Part shown: piece after piece, positions 22,786 to 34,905 of the stretch | How the letters are laid out: every line of letters starts with the position of its first letter | Position numbering within the stretch: position 1 is the first letter of the stretch | NCBI GenBank assembly: GCA_007449985.2 | Contig: VIIQ02000581.1 | Location: 1 to 64,000, forward strand | Source: Desmodesmus armatus | Taxonomy: Eukaryota > Chlorophyta > Chlorophyceae > Sphaeropleales > Scenedesmaceae | DNA: 64,000 nucleotides | Direction of reading: 5' to 3' | Position numbers and translations under genes: made by a program | The notes under the pieces: model-generated | Seen by the model: the letters and a program-made list of their open reading frames with translations, nothing else | What the model was told of the DNA's origin: nothing | Database searches by the model: none

Positions 22786-25700
22786 TCAGAAAGTGACGTC
22801 AAGCGAGTCCAGGTCTATCACATCAAACCCCCAATCATGCTCATCGTCGTCGCTCCCAACCAACCCACCCACTGCTGCCGCAGCGGCAGCAGCAGCCGCA
22901 GCCGCTTCGGCAGCCTTTTCCAACGCAGCAGGCGCCATCCCTGCTGCTCCTGCAGACGCCATCTGCATCTGCATGCCGCTACAGCTGCCAGCGCCCAAGC
23001 TACCCTCAGTGACACCAGGTGCCGCTGGCACGGCAGCAGCCGCGGCAGCCGCTGGCTTGCCAGCCATGTGCTGCTGCTGCTGCTGGTGCTGCAGCATCAC
23101 GGGCCTGGGTGGTGGCATTGCCCAGGACGCAAGCTGTGCCGGCGTTGGACCCCCATGTGCTGTCATAGCCCCCAGGGCCCCACCCTGCTGCTGCCCACCA
23201 ACCGGACAGCCCTGCTGCTGCTGGTACGGCTTGCACATGCCGTGATGCCGTCCGCCGCTGGTGAGGCAGTACACGCAGTTGCAGCTGCCCTTGCTGGTCA
23301 GCGCAGACATGGTCGCATGCAGCACCGGGTTATGTGCGGGCATGTCGCTGTTGCTGCTCAGCATGGCTGCCAACACAGGGTTGTGGTGTGTCATGGCAGC
23401 CTGCTGCTGCTGTTGCTGATGCTGCTGTACTCCCATGCAGTGGCTGCTGCCATCAATCATCATACTGCTGCCCATGCAGGCAGCAGCAGCAGGTGCTGAC
23501 GAACCTGGAGGCATCATCATGCCCATGCCGGCACTCATGCCGCCGACACCCGGCATCGCCATAGGCATTGACACACAGACACCCGACACACCCGACATCC
23601 CAGCCCCAGCAACCCCCGCCATCATCACCTGCTGCTGCTGCATGGTGAAGCCGCCGCTGCCGCTGCTGCTGGGTGCAACTGCCGAAGGTGCTGCCGGCTG
23701 CACCAGCACCTGCTGCCTGCTGCCGTTGGGTGCTGTGAAAGTGACATAGTACCCCACACCCGCTGGGGCGTGGTGGTGCTGGTGGTGGCCGCCTTGCTGA
23801 GGCACCATCCCCACCCCAGCCACCATGCCGGAAGTGTGACCACGCATGCCAGGAGTGTGACCGCCAGGTGGGGTGCAGCTGCTCGTGGCTGCGCAGCTGC
23901 TGTTGCGGCTGCTGGCCGTGAAGACAGACCCCTCGCTGTCAGCAGTGCTGCAGGCCGCTGCCCCTGCTGGGGTGCCAGGCACCGCCAGGGACACCTGCCT
24001 GTGCAGCTGCAGCGACGACGCGGCAGGCACTGTGAGTGCTGATGCGTCGCTGCCGCCTGCCGTTACAGCTTGACCAGCACTGCCAAGGGCCCCACTCAAC
24101 GCACCAGCACCAGCAGCTGCTGGCAGCTCCCTGGGGGTGGCAGCAGCCTGTGCAGGGTCCAAAGCAGGGGAGCCATGGGTACCGCTGCCGCCGTACACTG
24201 CTGCTGCAGCAGCACTGGCAACAGCAGGCGACGACAGCGCGCTTGCTGAGGACCCGCAGGTCAGCAGTGGGGCCAGGCCCCCGGCACCACTGCTGCTCGT
24301 CGTGGCCGCCGCTGCTGCTGCACCACCAGCCTGGGTGTGGTGGTGGTGCTGCTGCTGCTGCTGCTGCTGGTTCACAGCCACCTGGGTACCGTGCTGCTGC
24401 TGCTGCTGCTGCAGTGCGGGCAGCATGGCTGAGTGGTGGCCATGGCCAGCCGCTGCCTGTGCTGCTGTGGGTGACATAGCTGTCGGTCCACCGAGATGCA
24501 GAGCCTGTGCCACAGACATCTCGTGTTTGAAGAGCTCCATCATAATAGGGTCGTCGTGCAAGTCATCCAGCATGCTGCCGCCACTCACAGGGCAAGGCAT
24601 GAGCCCTGGGGCAGCTGCTGCTGCTGGAGGGCCGGCTGGGCTGGCAGGGGCAGCAGCTGCCGCTGAGGGTGCACTCATTGCTGCTGTCATGCCTGCCTGC
24701 TGAGTCATGGCCCAATCAGGTGTCATCACCATGCTGGATGACACCTGGCCCGCCATGCTGTCCACCTGCATTGTGTCAACCTGGCCCGCCTGCCCCATGT
24801 CCTGCTGCTGCTGCAGGGCCATGTCCTGAGGGGTGCACGTCGCAGTGTATGTCATCGTGTACTCACTCATGGGGGCGACCGCAGCAGCTGCTGCTGCGGC
24901 AGCTGCGACAGCACCGCTGCTTTGAGGTTCCTGCACTGCCAGAGCCCCGTACTGCATCATGTCCACCTCCATGCTGCCTGCCATGCCGTCCATACCAGAG
25001 GCTCCTCCTGCCGCTGCACCTCCTGCACTGTGGGTGCTCGCTGCCAGATGCGCAGCAGCCCCAGCGGACAACTCAGCTGCCTCTGCAACTACCTGGGCCA
25101 CGCCAGCCATAGCTGCTGCTGCCCTGCGCCTCTGTCGGCCGCGCCTGCTGAGGCCCCCTGCTCATCCTCCCCCTCCTCATCATCAGCAGGACTCAGCCGC
25201 GCAACCTTGCTGTCCGGCTGCTCGGCAGACAGCGCCGCAGCAGCCTTGTTCTTCTTGCGCGCGGTGGCAGCAGCCGCAGACGCAGCCTTGCGCGCGGCTG
25301 CGCGGGCGGCCGCGCGTGCGGCGTCTGCTGCGGCAGCAGCTGCTGCGGCGGGGTGCACGTTGGGGTTGAGCTTGATCGCCCCGCTGGCGATTGCCTCTGC
25401 TGCTGCACGAGCAGCTGCCTCGTCGATCTCAGGATCATCGCTATCCGTGTCGCAGCGCTTCACAGCCACACGGGCGGGCCTTCTGCGCTGTGTACGCCTG
25501 GCCTTGCTCTGCTTGGCTGCCTGCTGCTGTTGCTGCTGTTGCTGGAGCTGCATTTGCAACTGCATCTGCTGCTGCTGCCAAGTCTGCAGCATCAGCTGTG
25601 CCTGCAGCTGCTGCTGGTGCTGCTGGTGCTGGTGGGCCGTGAGCTGCTGCTGCAGCTGCAGCTGCTGCACAGCTGCCTGCTGCGCTGGTGACGCCGGCAC

Positions 25701-28239
25701 CATGGCTGGTGCTGCTGCTGCTGCACCATCGCCAGCTGCAGCAGCCTGCTGCTGCTGCTGCTGCTGCTGAGGCTTGTGCAAGTGCACTGCCTCAATGCTG
25801 CCTGGTGGCAGCAGCCCACGCAGCCCAGTGCCTGGCTTCAGACCACCACCAGAACGAGGTGCTGCCGACACAGCAGCAGCAGGGGCACCAGCACCCTGCT
25901 CCTGCTGCTCCTGCGGTGCGTCCTGCTGCACTGGCAGCATGGCTGCTGCTGCCTCCGCAGGGCTGGCAGTCTCGTTGCCGCTGCTGGCCTCGCCGCTGCT
26001 GTCTGCGCTGGCAGCAGCTGCCGTGCCAGCGGGTGTGCCCTGCAGGGAGGCTGCGGCGGCAGCTGCTGCTGCCTCCTGCTCTCCCTCTGGCAGCAGCAGG
26101 TCGGATGTGTCACACGCCGTGCCCCACCCACTGCTGCCGCCCAGCTCGTCACAGCTGCCGTCTAGTGCAGCTTCCTCCTCTGGGCCATCAAAGCTGAAGC
26201 CACCCATCATCCCACCCTCCTCCCCCATGTCGAATTCACCAGGCATGTCCCCATTCCAGGCGTTGCTTGTGGGGTCACCACCACACTCTTGAGGGTCCCT
26301 GGAGCTGCCGTCTGCACTGCAGCGCTCCCGGCGGTCAGACACCCACTCAGAGCTGGCAGCAGCAGTGTTCCCTGGGGCAGCGGCGGCAGCCAGGCCCGCC
26401 GCATCGACAGCAGCGGCTGCTGCTGCAGCGTCGCCAAGGGCGTTGCTTTCGCTGCCTGCAGAGCCAGGGGAGCCAGCCTCAGCACGCTGCTGCTGTTGCA
26501 GCTGCTGCTGCATCTCCCTGGCATCTGCATGCTGCTGCTGCTGCATCTGGCCAGCAGCCCCCTGGCTGTCAGCCTGCATGGGGTCCTGGTCATCCCCCTC
26601 CTGCTGCTGCCCTGGTGCTGCTGCCATGCCTGCTGCTACTGCTGAGCCTCCTGCAGACACTGCCCTAGCCGCAGAGCCCTCCCCACCAGTCTCGTCTGCA
26701 CTGCAGGCACTGGCAGGGTCAACCTCCTCTTCACTGCCACACTGGCTGGTGCTGTCAGCAGGAGTGGCTTCACTGGTGGTTGCAGCTGTTGCCGCTGCCG
26801 CTGCTGCTGCTGCTGCTGCGTCGGCCCTCCTGCGCCGTGCTGCTGCTGCGGCCGCCTTGCGGCGCTGTGCTGCCGCCATGTCGCTGGCAGTGGGGGGGTT
26901 GGCCAGCAGGCTCTCGAGGGTGTGGCCTGCCTGAATGTACCTGCACCAGCCAGCCACACAGCCAACCCATGTGCTCAACCAGCTGCAGTCTGTTTTGCAA
27001 CCAGCCGAAGCAGCACTCAGTGCACGGTGCTTTTTGGAGTGCTCAGACCAGAGGGCTGCTGCATCAGTGCTGCAATCGCATGGCAGAGCCCACATCCCTT
27101 GCATTTGGTGTGGGCAAAGTGGAGTTTGTCGCAACAGCGACTTGGCTCGTGACCAAGCGCACTCACTGGTTGCTGGTCACGCGCTTTGCCTCTGGGGTCT
27201 GCAGCGCCGTCTTCCACAGGTTCTTGATGGCTGTGTTGGTGCGCCCCGGCAGCAGCTTGGCAATGGCCGACCACTGGTTGCCATGCACCAGCTGGCCCTG
27301 CACATACAGAGCAAAGGCAAGGTGACGTCACGCCGTGGCACCAAACACAGCACTGCTGAATACGCATGGGGCTCCGCTGCAGGTTTCGTTCAGCACAGAT
27401 GTGTGCTGAGGCTGGGACTGGCCAGCACCATGAGTGCAGCATCACAGAATGGTGCTGGCCAGCCCCAGCCTCAGCACACATAGGCTTGAGCGAGTGCAAG
27501 GACACAAGGACTTGCATGTTTCTAGTATGCCAGCTACACATGTAGCTGCTATGCCTTTTAACACAAGCGAGCCGAAGCTGTCTTGCAGGACTCACCAAGT
27601 AGATGACTGCCACCTCGTACTCATTGAATGGCTCCTGTGTGGGGCGCTTCACGCCAGGTGTCAAGTAGATGCGCCACCTGCAGGACAGCACAAACGGGGT
27701 GAGTGTTGACGCACAGTCAATCTGACAGGTTTACTCAGCTGCAAAATGACACCCCCCGCTCTTGGCTGAGTAAACGGAGTGGGATGTCTGCAACAGCTGC
27801 TGGCAAGGGCATGACGCAACCGCTGACCTGGCTGTTGGCTTGTCAGCACACACACCTTTCACTGCAGCTTTTGCCGCTGCGGCCTGGCAGCCCGTCTGCC
27901 ACCATGCCCCAGTTGTTGAGGCCATAGGACTTGATGCGCTTGCGCAGAATGTCATCCTCCTGTGCACACAGGACAGGCAGAGATCTCTCATGAAGAAGCC
28001 TGCAGCTCCTTGAAGCTGGCAAATAAAGGCATTAGCAGCATACCTCTCATACTGCTGATCCCATGGGCTGGTGTGGGTCATGCTACCACAGCAACAGCCC
28101 TGGAGATGCAGCCTGGCCGCCTGCTGTAGCAGTAGCAGTAGCTGTGTGCACCCCGCCCCCTGTCACAGGCAGCCCCTGCTCACACGTCTTGGGCATGCCT
28201 CACCTCAGCTGTCCATGGACGACGCTTCTTATCGCTCAT
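22786..28239 (-). CDS. R2R3-MYB transcription factor with giant Gln/Ala-rich C-terminus (5 exons, about 1502 aa)
   Basis: Exons: 28239-28204, 27959-27856, 27677-27596, 27297-27167, 26940-22786. All junctions are in frame. R2 has W9, W29 and W48 (WTAE/EDDIL, NNWGMVADGLPGRSGKSC, ERW). R3 has F64, W83 and W102 (GNQWSAIAKLLPGRTNTAIK), with the first Trp replaced by Phe as is usual in plant R2R3 proteins. Exon 1 codes only 12 residues and splits the repeat inside WTAE/ED. Exon 5 is a long low-complexity region with poly-Q, poly-A, an RRRR patch near its start and an acidic end (SDDDEHDWGFDVIDLDSLD) that looks like an activation domain. The reading frame switches near 25154-25158, a run of five C (G in sense). 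One extra base there makes the whole exon open; a short cryptic intron is the alternative. Role: nuclear DNA-binding regulator, targets unknown. Confidence 0.9.
27400..27482 (-). ncRNA. Near-perfect 32 bp inverted repeat (hairpin) in MYB intron 3
   Basis: Left arm 27400-27431 and right arm about 27449-27480 are reverse complements over 32 bases with one mismatch (a G-U pair in RNA), with a 17-base loop. The core words are CTGAGGCTGGGACTGGCCAG and its complement. It lies in the intron 27595-27298, so it would be transcribed with the MYB gene. It could be a small-RNA precursor, a MITE remnant or a chance foldback; only the structure is seen. Confidence 0.5.
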
Positions 28240-30070
28240 AGGGCAATCCAGCAAGCATCCACAGACTATGCCTATGCCACCTCTCTCCTGACAATCTGCA
28301 CCCTGGCAACAAGCAACAAGGGCGCACCCAAAGCACGGACCGCGTCAAATACAATCTAACTATATAATGCATGAGATCAAGCCCTGAAACCAGCCTAGCT
28401 GTGCTGGACGAAAAAGTGCACTCGGTCTACAGCAGCATGGCTCACTCGCCACTCAATTTGATGCCTCAAAGCCTACTTTCCGTCCTGTGACGTATATGCG
28501 ACAACATCCATGGACGGCGAAGCGCCAGGTCAGGCCTCCCCATGGTGGCCCCATCCCTTTCTAGGAAGGCCTCACCTCTGCACCAGGGGCTTGTTGTCAA
28601 TCTATTCCGTAAAAATGACTTGTCGTCCGCGGTCCTCTAGTCCCTCAGCAGCTGCAACTGCACTCCTTTGTTGCCGACGACGTTTCTCTCTTTTAGTTGG
28701 CTCCTAATTACCCATCCGTACTCTTGAATCGTCTAGGCTCTCGTTTGCCCTCTTTCCGCACCGTCTCGGCAACCCTACAACGCCCTCTGTTCAAAAGTGT
28801 GACAGCCTGCCACAGGGCGCCAGAACAGGGGCCTGCCTGACTACAGCTCTCCTGCAGGAGCCTGCGCAGGTGACAATGGGTCTCATGTGCAGTTGTATGC
28901 CCCTGTTTTCTGCTGTCCTTGGCGTTTTGAGCGCTCACAGTCCTGGACAAGCCTTGAAGGGTCCACAGCCAGCTAGCCTTTTCAGGTGACCTAGTGTCAG
29001 AAAGGAGTGCGTGACTGAGAGAATGTGGGTTACTTGCATTGATTTTTACAGTGAGGCCCCGAAAGGCCCAGCCAACTCCATGCCTGTTCCCAGGGACCAG
29101 CCCATCCATGCGGACAATGTGGAAGCTCACAACCGTCCGTTCGTCTAGGTGTGCCACTAGTTGCGTAGGCGCAACTTATGTGTACCTATCATAGTATGTA
29201 CCTGCAGGTGAAGCTGTCCCAGAGCCACCGACTAACTGGGTGTTGTGGACGCCACCCCAGCTTCCGTTTGCAACTGCTGCGTTCACCGTAAGTGTGCTGT
29301 CAGTGTGAAGCAGTCGCTGTCCTGTGTTACCAGCGATGACCTGCCACTAGCAAGAGCACATCCTGACGCAATGCCCACTTCACCACTGTTACTTTTGTTG
29401 TAATAAGATCGCAGAGGCTGAAGCTGCCGTGTCTGTCAACGAAAAGAAGTAGTAAGTGATGCATATGCATGTGCAAATTCACCACTGTTACTTTTGGCAA
29501 TTTGCGATTTGCGCAATCAACAACATATACTGTACTGTCAGACTCGTCCCGGGCGAACATGTCGGTTACAGTACAGTCATGCCAGGGCAAGCTGGTGTAT
29601 CAACCACAATCCGCCTAAGACTTCATTGTTGTCACCACCCCGCGCCAACCTACGCTAGCTGGAAGGCATGCACAGGACCCACGTGTACCCAGCCTGCAGA
29701 TGCTGGACACGTAGCCAACGGGTGAGATCACACGACCACACAAATCCACACAAAATGGTGTGCAAAAGACTTGCGCTTGTCTTGCGCTTGACTGAGAACA
29801 GCTGTGCAGGGGATGCTACAACTCAGAACCACCATACAAACGGCCCCGTTCCCGCCACACAACGTCATCTGCGCCTGCCCTCCTCACCTTCTGCGGCCCG
29901 CCATACGTCCGCACTAGTGCACTAGTCCACAGCTGACGATTTTTTTTGGTTGAGCTGACAATCACCCAATGACCCCGACTACCAGCAAACGACACCGAGT
30001 GCACAGCCCTCATCACAACACAGACAGCACCACCTGACAGGCAACAGCACCATACACCACCCAGGGCACC

Positions 30071-30075
30071 TTACA
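30071..30075 (-). terminator. Candidate poly(A) signal for the 20-residue-repeat gene
   Basis: TTACA on the plus strand, first below the stop at 31181; implies a 3' UTR of about 1.1 kb that includes the whole minisatellite. Confidence 0.3.
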
Positions 30076-30460
30076 ATTGGGCAGCCCAGGGCTCAAAGCA
30101 GTCCATACAAGGGGTGGTACTTCAGAGAACACACACCCCTAGTTGGTCAAACATGTCTTGAAAACTGTCCGCAAAAATGCATCGTGCAGCGGCCGTAAAC
30201 TGAGCCATCACCAGGCCACTGCTGTCCTGTGTCATGGGGAGTGAGATGCGTCTGGGTCAGGCCGAAGCAGGACAGTATGCCCGACCTATTCTATGCAGCA
30301 CAACACACAGGCACCATGCATCACTGCACACACAGACACAGTCACATCCTTGGACGGTTGATGCATTGACTGGAGGCACTCCCTGTGTCTACACACAAGC
30401 TGCCGGCGGCTCCTGCCAGGAGGGCAACACAACTGGTATAAGCTAGAGCAAGACGTGTAT

Positions 30461-30546
30461 GTGCCAAACTCACAGTGCCAACACGCACAGCCAGCACATG
30501 CCTGTGCCAAACTCACAGTGCCAACACGCACAGCCAGCACATGCCC
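30461..30546. repeat. Direct repeat, 43 bp unit, two copies
   Basis: GTGCCAAACTCACAGTGCCA starts at 30461 and 30504, and the copies extend through the CAGCCAGCACATGCC block. Confidence 0.85.
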
Positions 30547-30790
30547 CAACCCCCCCCCTCCCCCAAGGGTTGTACAGCATTGTGATCATGTCTGCCACAA
30601 CTTCAGAGATTGTACATCAGCCACAACTTCAGAGACTGTGGTTGTCTACCACTGCACAGCTACATAAGCAGCTGTGCAGCACAGCAGCAATAGCAGCTGT
30701 GCAGCACTGCGGTGGATCTCTGCCACCTTCCCAGGGCCTTTGCATCACTATGCTGCATCGCCGCCACCGCCCTAGGGCCTGTACAACATC

Positions 30791-31208
30791 GTGCTGAACC
30801 CCCGCTACAGTCCTAGGGCCTGTACAACACTGTGGTTGTGTCTGCCACTGCACCGCTGTCACGGCTGTGCAGCACAGCACACCACAGCACAGCAGCACAA
30901 GCAGCTGTGCAGCACTGTGCTGAACCCCCGCTACAGCCCTAGGGCCTGTACAGCACTGTGGTTGTGTCTGCCACTGCACCGCTGTCACGGCTGTGCAGCA
31001 CAGCACACCACAGCAGCACAAGCAGCTGTGCAGCACTGTGCTGAACCCCCGCTACAGCCCTAGGGCCTGTACAGCACTGTGGTTGTGTCTGCCACTGCAC
31101 CGCTGTCACGGCTGTGCAGCACAGCACACCACAGCAGCACAAGCAGCTGTGCAGCACTGTGCTGAACCCCCGCTACAGCCCTAGGGCCTGTACAGCACTG
31201 TGGTTGTG
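30791..31208. repeat. Minisatellite, about 121 bp unit, about 3.5 copies
   Basis: The word GTGCTGAACCCCCGCTACAG begins at 30791, 30917, 31038 and 31159 (spacing 126, 121, 121). The last copy overlaps the 3' end of the repeat-protein gene, whose stop codon at 31181-31183 is inside the unit. Degenerate related sequence extends upstream to about 30660. Confidence 0.9.
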
Positions 31209-34200
31209 TCTGCTGCGATGAGCTCCCCCCTGTCGTTGAAAGCTGCCCCTGAGGGCACAGGGTGTCCCCTCAGCAGCAGGTTGCCCAGGGGGCCCAGGGC
31301 AAAGGATGCTGAGTGGAGCTGGTGGCGGCCCAAAATGGTCAGCAGACGGTTGTCCTTGGTGATCAGGGTGCTGCAGCAGCAACAGCAGCAGCAGCAGCAG
31401 CAGCAAGGAGGACAACAGGTGTCACGACATCAGGCACTTTCGAGGGGCACAACTGTAGTTGCAGCCAGAACAGAAGGGTGTGTGTGCATCGCCATATGCA
31501 AGGCCAGCTGGTATGGTGACTAATTACCTGGTGGGGAATGAATATGGATGCATGAGTCAATTGATGCAGAGGGAGGGGCAGCTGCAACACTAGCAATGCT
31601 ACTGCTATTGTGCCAGTGCACCTAAAACTACATGCAGTACCCTCTCACCAGTTGGTGCCCAGGTTAAATTGCAACAAGGACAGCAAGTGACATGAAATCA
31701 GGCGGGGCACGACTGTAGTTGCACTCATAAGTGAAGGGTGTTTGTAGACAGAGAGCATGGCCTAATGCAAGACCAGCTTGCAGTGCACCCAACTACATGC
31801 AGTACCCTCTCACCAGTTGGGCCCCAGGTTGAAACCATCCTCGATGGCGTTGCCTGCTGGGTCGATGATCTGGGTCTTGTCGGCGCTGAGGGTGAAGCCG
31901 AGGGGCAGGGGGGAGCCGTCAGAGGACAGGATGGAGCCGTCCAGGCAGATGATGGTGCCACAGGGACCGATCTTCACACCTGGGGGGGGGGGGCACAGGA
32001 AATTGTCACGGAGACCTCGACATGTGGGGTGCAAGTCATGTGCCATGTGTCAATTTGGGCAAGCCTGGTTGTTGGAGGTGCTGCACTTTGGTGGGTGGGA
32101 TGGTGGAGCCACAGAGACCGATCTTTGACACCTGGGGGGCAGCTGGGGGGGAGGGGAGGGGGGGCAGGGCAGCATGGAGGGGGGGAGGAGCGAACATCAG
32201 TGGGGTGAAGCTACAGGAGGACAGCAGTGGTGGGTGGGGGTACAGGAGGACAGCTGTGGGGGGGGGAGGGTACAGGAGGACAGGATGGAGCCGTCCAGGC
32301 AGATAATGGTGCCACAGGGACCGATCTTCACACCAGAGGGGGGGGGGGCGTGACACAGATGATCGTTTGTGAGGACATGTGAGTAGGGTGCAAGTCGTGT
32401 GTGCCAAAATGAAATGTGGATATGTGTCATTTAGATGCCAGAGTTCATGCTGTTGCCGGCAGTCGCAACATGCAACCTCACCACCCCATGTGACGCTCTA
32501 CTGTTTGCCTACGCCCTGTGCACCCCACACAGACTTACGCTTCCTGCCACCACCGCAAATTCAGATGCAAAGTCCCCCCCCTGCCCCACACACCCACCAT
32601 GCGTGCGCTTACCGTCAGGCATGAGCTCCCCTGTTGGCTTCAGCAGCCTAAATCCTGGGCCCACATGCACCCCGCGCGGCACGGGCTTGCCGTTTGGCCT
32701 GAGCAGCTGCTGCTGACAGCCGCTCAGCACAAAGCCGGGGGGCACGGGCTGCAGGTCGGGGCTCAACACAGTGCCATCGGCAGCCACCAGGCAGCTGCAG
32801 CAGCAGACACACCATGCAGCGGCAAATGAAGTCAACACACGACTTTACTGGTGATCATTGTTCTGGTGTGGAGTTTGCATCACTATGTTGATGACATCAG
32901 ACTTGTCCAATCACACAGGCATAGACAGTGCAGCGCCATGCAGTCCAGTGTAGCAATTGGTCGACCGGTTGTACAGGCGTGGGCAAATGTGGGATGACCT
33001 CCAGCCACTGATGCCGGACAGCAACCACGCCTTACATCACACAACAAGCCACGACTTCAGCAACCCATGGTAACGAGCCCTGCTGCCCAGTGCTGTGGAG
33101 CGGGAGCCTTGTTTGCCACGCCCCTCACTCCCACCGCTCCCCTCACCTGTTTGGTCCCACTGCCATGCTGTCAGGCAGGGGCTTGCCGTCACTGGACAGC
33201 AGGCCACCCTGGGGGCCCAGCACACAGCTGTGGGGCACAGGCCGGCCAGTGGCAGCATGCAGCAGCACGCCACCAGGACCCAGCGCCAGCGCTGCACAGC
33301 ACAGGGACAGTGCAGGAAGGACAAAGGACGAGGGGCAGAGTGGGGGGAGGGGGGGGGGTGCGTGAGCTGGAGACACCAGCAGGGTGGGGTGCTTGGGGGG
33401 CAGCATATTAGGGGCACACAAAGGGAATGCAGAACAAGGCCAACGCTGCACAGCACAGGTGAAGGAGGGGGGGGGCTGTTCGTTCCTTGTTTTGCCTGTA
33501 AAAGAGGGAGAATAGGCACGACGAGGAACAAACAGGGCGGGGGAAGTGGTGATGTGATGCAATGCTAGCAGGGTGGGGTCCTTTGGAGGCAGCAACTGCA
33601 GCACATGTACACAATGGCAAACGCCATGCCCACAAGCTGCCTGCTGCACTGTGCGGGACTATGTAATACCAAGGGGTTCCCAGTGCTGATCAGGCTCAAA
33701 AAGTCCCCTGCCCCTCTGCCACAGCATTTCTGCGCCACAACATCACAATCACACCCAGCATCATGGGGCCTCAAGCAGCAGAAACAGCAGCAGAAGTACG
33801 TGGGTGACTCACTCTTTGGCAGCTTGGTGCCAGATGCTGCAATGATGACCTCTCCGTTCGCTGCCTTGAGGCTGCGTGCCAGTGGGGCGCCTGACTCATC
33901 ACACAGAGTGCCGTCAGCAGCAACAGACACACCTGCAGGCAGAGCTGCTGCAAGTACATGCGACAGCAGAAACGGGGGAGGGGTGCAGAAGGGGTCATTC
34001 CCGCGTCAATGTACATCTGCCAATGTGACTGTGGTAAGACCTATTTATGAGATGAGATGAGATGAGATGAGATGAGATGAGATGAGATGAGATGAGATGA
34101 GATGTCCTATTTGTGACAGCACACGCCCCTGCACCCTTGTGCTTGCTACCACACCCTTGACCAGCACATGTACGTCACAAGAGAGGGTGGAAAGCATGGG

Positions 34201-34905
34201 GTACACGGCATGCGCCCATGTCTGCCTCTGCTATGCTGCACACTGCCCCCAGGGTTACAACCATGCATTCTGCACTGCAGCATCGACCGGCTGCTTTCAG
34301 CAGAGGACTAACAACCCATCTTGTCACCCAGTAAACCCAGTACAAGATGACAGACGGGCAATCGCACACTGCACACTCCTCTGTTCTCTGCAACAACGAG
34401 GAGTGCATTGTCTAGGACCGTATTCGTCAAAAACACTGAAGGCACGTTGTGCTGGTTTACACTCTTGCTCACCTGGTGCTGCCTTGCTGGACGCCTGCTT
34501 TCCCTTCCCTCGCAGCACCACTGCCGCTGCCAGCAGGGCCAGCACAAGGGCAGCCAGTCCCGCCTGAGGAAGTGGACTCCACTCCTTCAAGGAATCAGCA
34601 ATGCCTGTAGTGTCCTTCTCATACAGATCTGGCGCCATCATAGGCCCCACGGAACCCACAAGGGCCACAACAGCAGCAGCAAGGGCGATGTACGTGACCG
34701 CCAACACACGAGCGTTCTGCTGCTGCCCTGTCGCTGTACGGTTGCCCTTCATGCTTTTGTTGATGGCTGAAGGGCCCTTAGAGGCTAGCTGGGCTGCGCT
34801 GGACGCGAGCTTCTTCCCTTCGCTAGTGCCATTAGCTGTCTTGTTCAGCAGCACTTCTGCCCTCTCTTTGACTGCCTGATCTTTATGAGAGACTTCCGTA
34901 TCCAT
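31181..34905 (-). CDS. Membrane protein with two TM helices and about twelve 20-residue tandem repeats (6 exons, 411 aa), unknown family
   Basis: Exons: 34905-34473, 33932-33813, 33291-33147, 32794-32613, 31979-31814, 31370-31181. Junction phases are 1, 1, 2, 1, 2 and the total is exactly 412 codons. ATG gives MDTEVSHKDQ. Residues 1-65 are charged. TM1 is about 66-88 (VLAVTYIALAAAVVALVG) and TM2 about 113-132 (LAALVLALLAAAVVL), followed by a Lys-rich patch. From residue 146 to the end run about twelve units with pattern LGPxGxLLxxxGxPLPxG (for example LGPQGGLLSSDGKPLPDS and VGPGFRLLKPTGELMPDG). The units are probably short beta hairpins forming a rod or solenoid; this is inferred from periodic Gly/Pro. 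The last residues (DTTTVLYRP) are encoded by the minisatellite. I do not recognise the family, and cellular location is unknown. Confidence 0.75.
31630..31668 (-). pseudogene. Decayed copy of the 3' end of exon 5 with its splice donor
   Basis: Matches 31799-31838 around the exon 5 donor: TACCCTCTCACCAGTTGG is shared, with the preceding codons drifted. It lies in intron 5 with no matching acceptor. Confidence 0.65.
32098..32340 (-). pseudogene. Two decayed copies of the start of exon 5 inside intron 4
   Basis: Bases about 32275-32340 repeat the 5' part of exon 5 (31917-31985): GTCCAGGCAGAT, then ATGGTGCCACAGGGACCGAT. The acceptor AG is lost. A second, more diverged copy at about 32098-32135 keeps an AG. 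Flanking intron sequence (GGGTGCAAGTC) is also copied, so the duplications include intron. Confidence 0.75.
34048..34104. repeat. Pentanucleotide microsatellite (ATGAG)n
   Basis: About eleven perfect 5 bp units in intron 1 of the two-TM repeat protein. Confidence 0.95.

Larger units (their letters stand above)
28240..30790. other. Spacer between the MYB start and the minisatellite
   Basis: 28240-29.3 kb is the presumed MYB promoter and 5' region. An ORF at 28708-29157 (-) has no motif or splice support. From about 29.66 kb the plus strand is A+C-rich, as expected for the 3' flank of the minus-strand gene ending at 31181. A direct duplication of about 43 bp lies at 30461-30546. Confidence 0.45.

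Noticed and set aside
22679..26934. Long plus-strand ORFs rich in Cys, Leu and Ala
   Set aside because: They are mirror images of the CAG/GCT repeats in the minus-strand MYB exon.
30791..31208. Regularly spaced repeats considered as a CRISPR array
   Set aside because: The whole 121 bp unit is conserved with no variable spacers, and the genome is eukaryotic; it is a minisatellite.
33400..33480. Possible extra exon of the repeat-protein gene (similar GCTGCACAGCACAGG block)
   Set aside because: The similarity covers only the acceptor region; including it breaks the frame that exons 2 and 3 already share.
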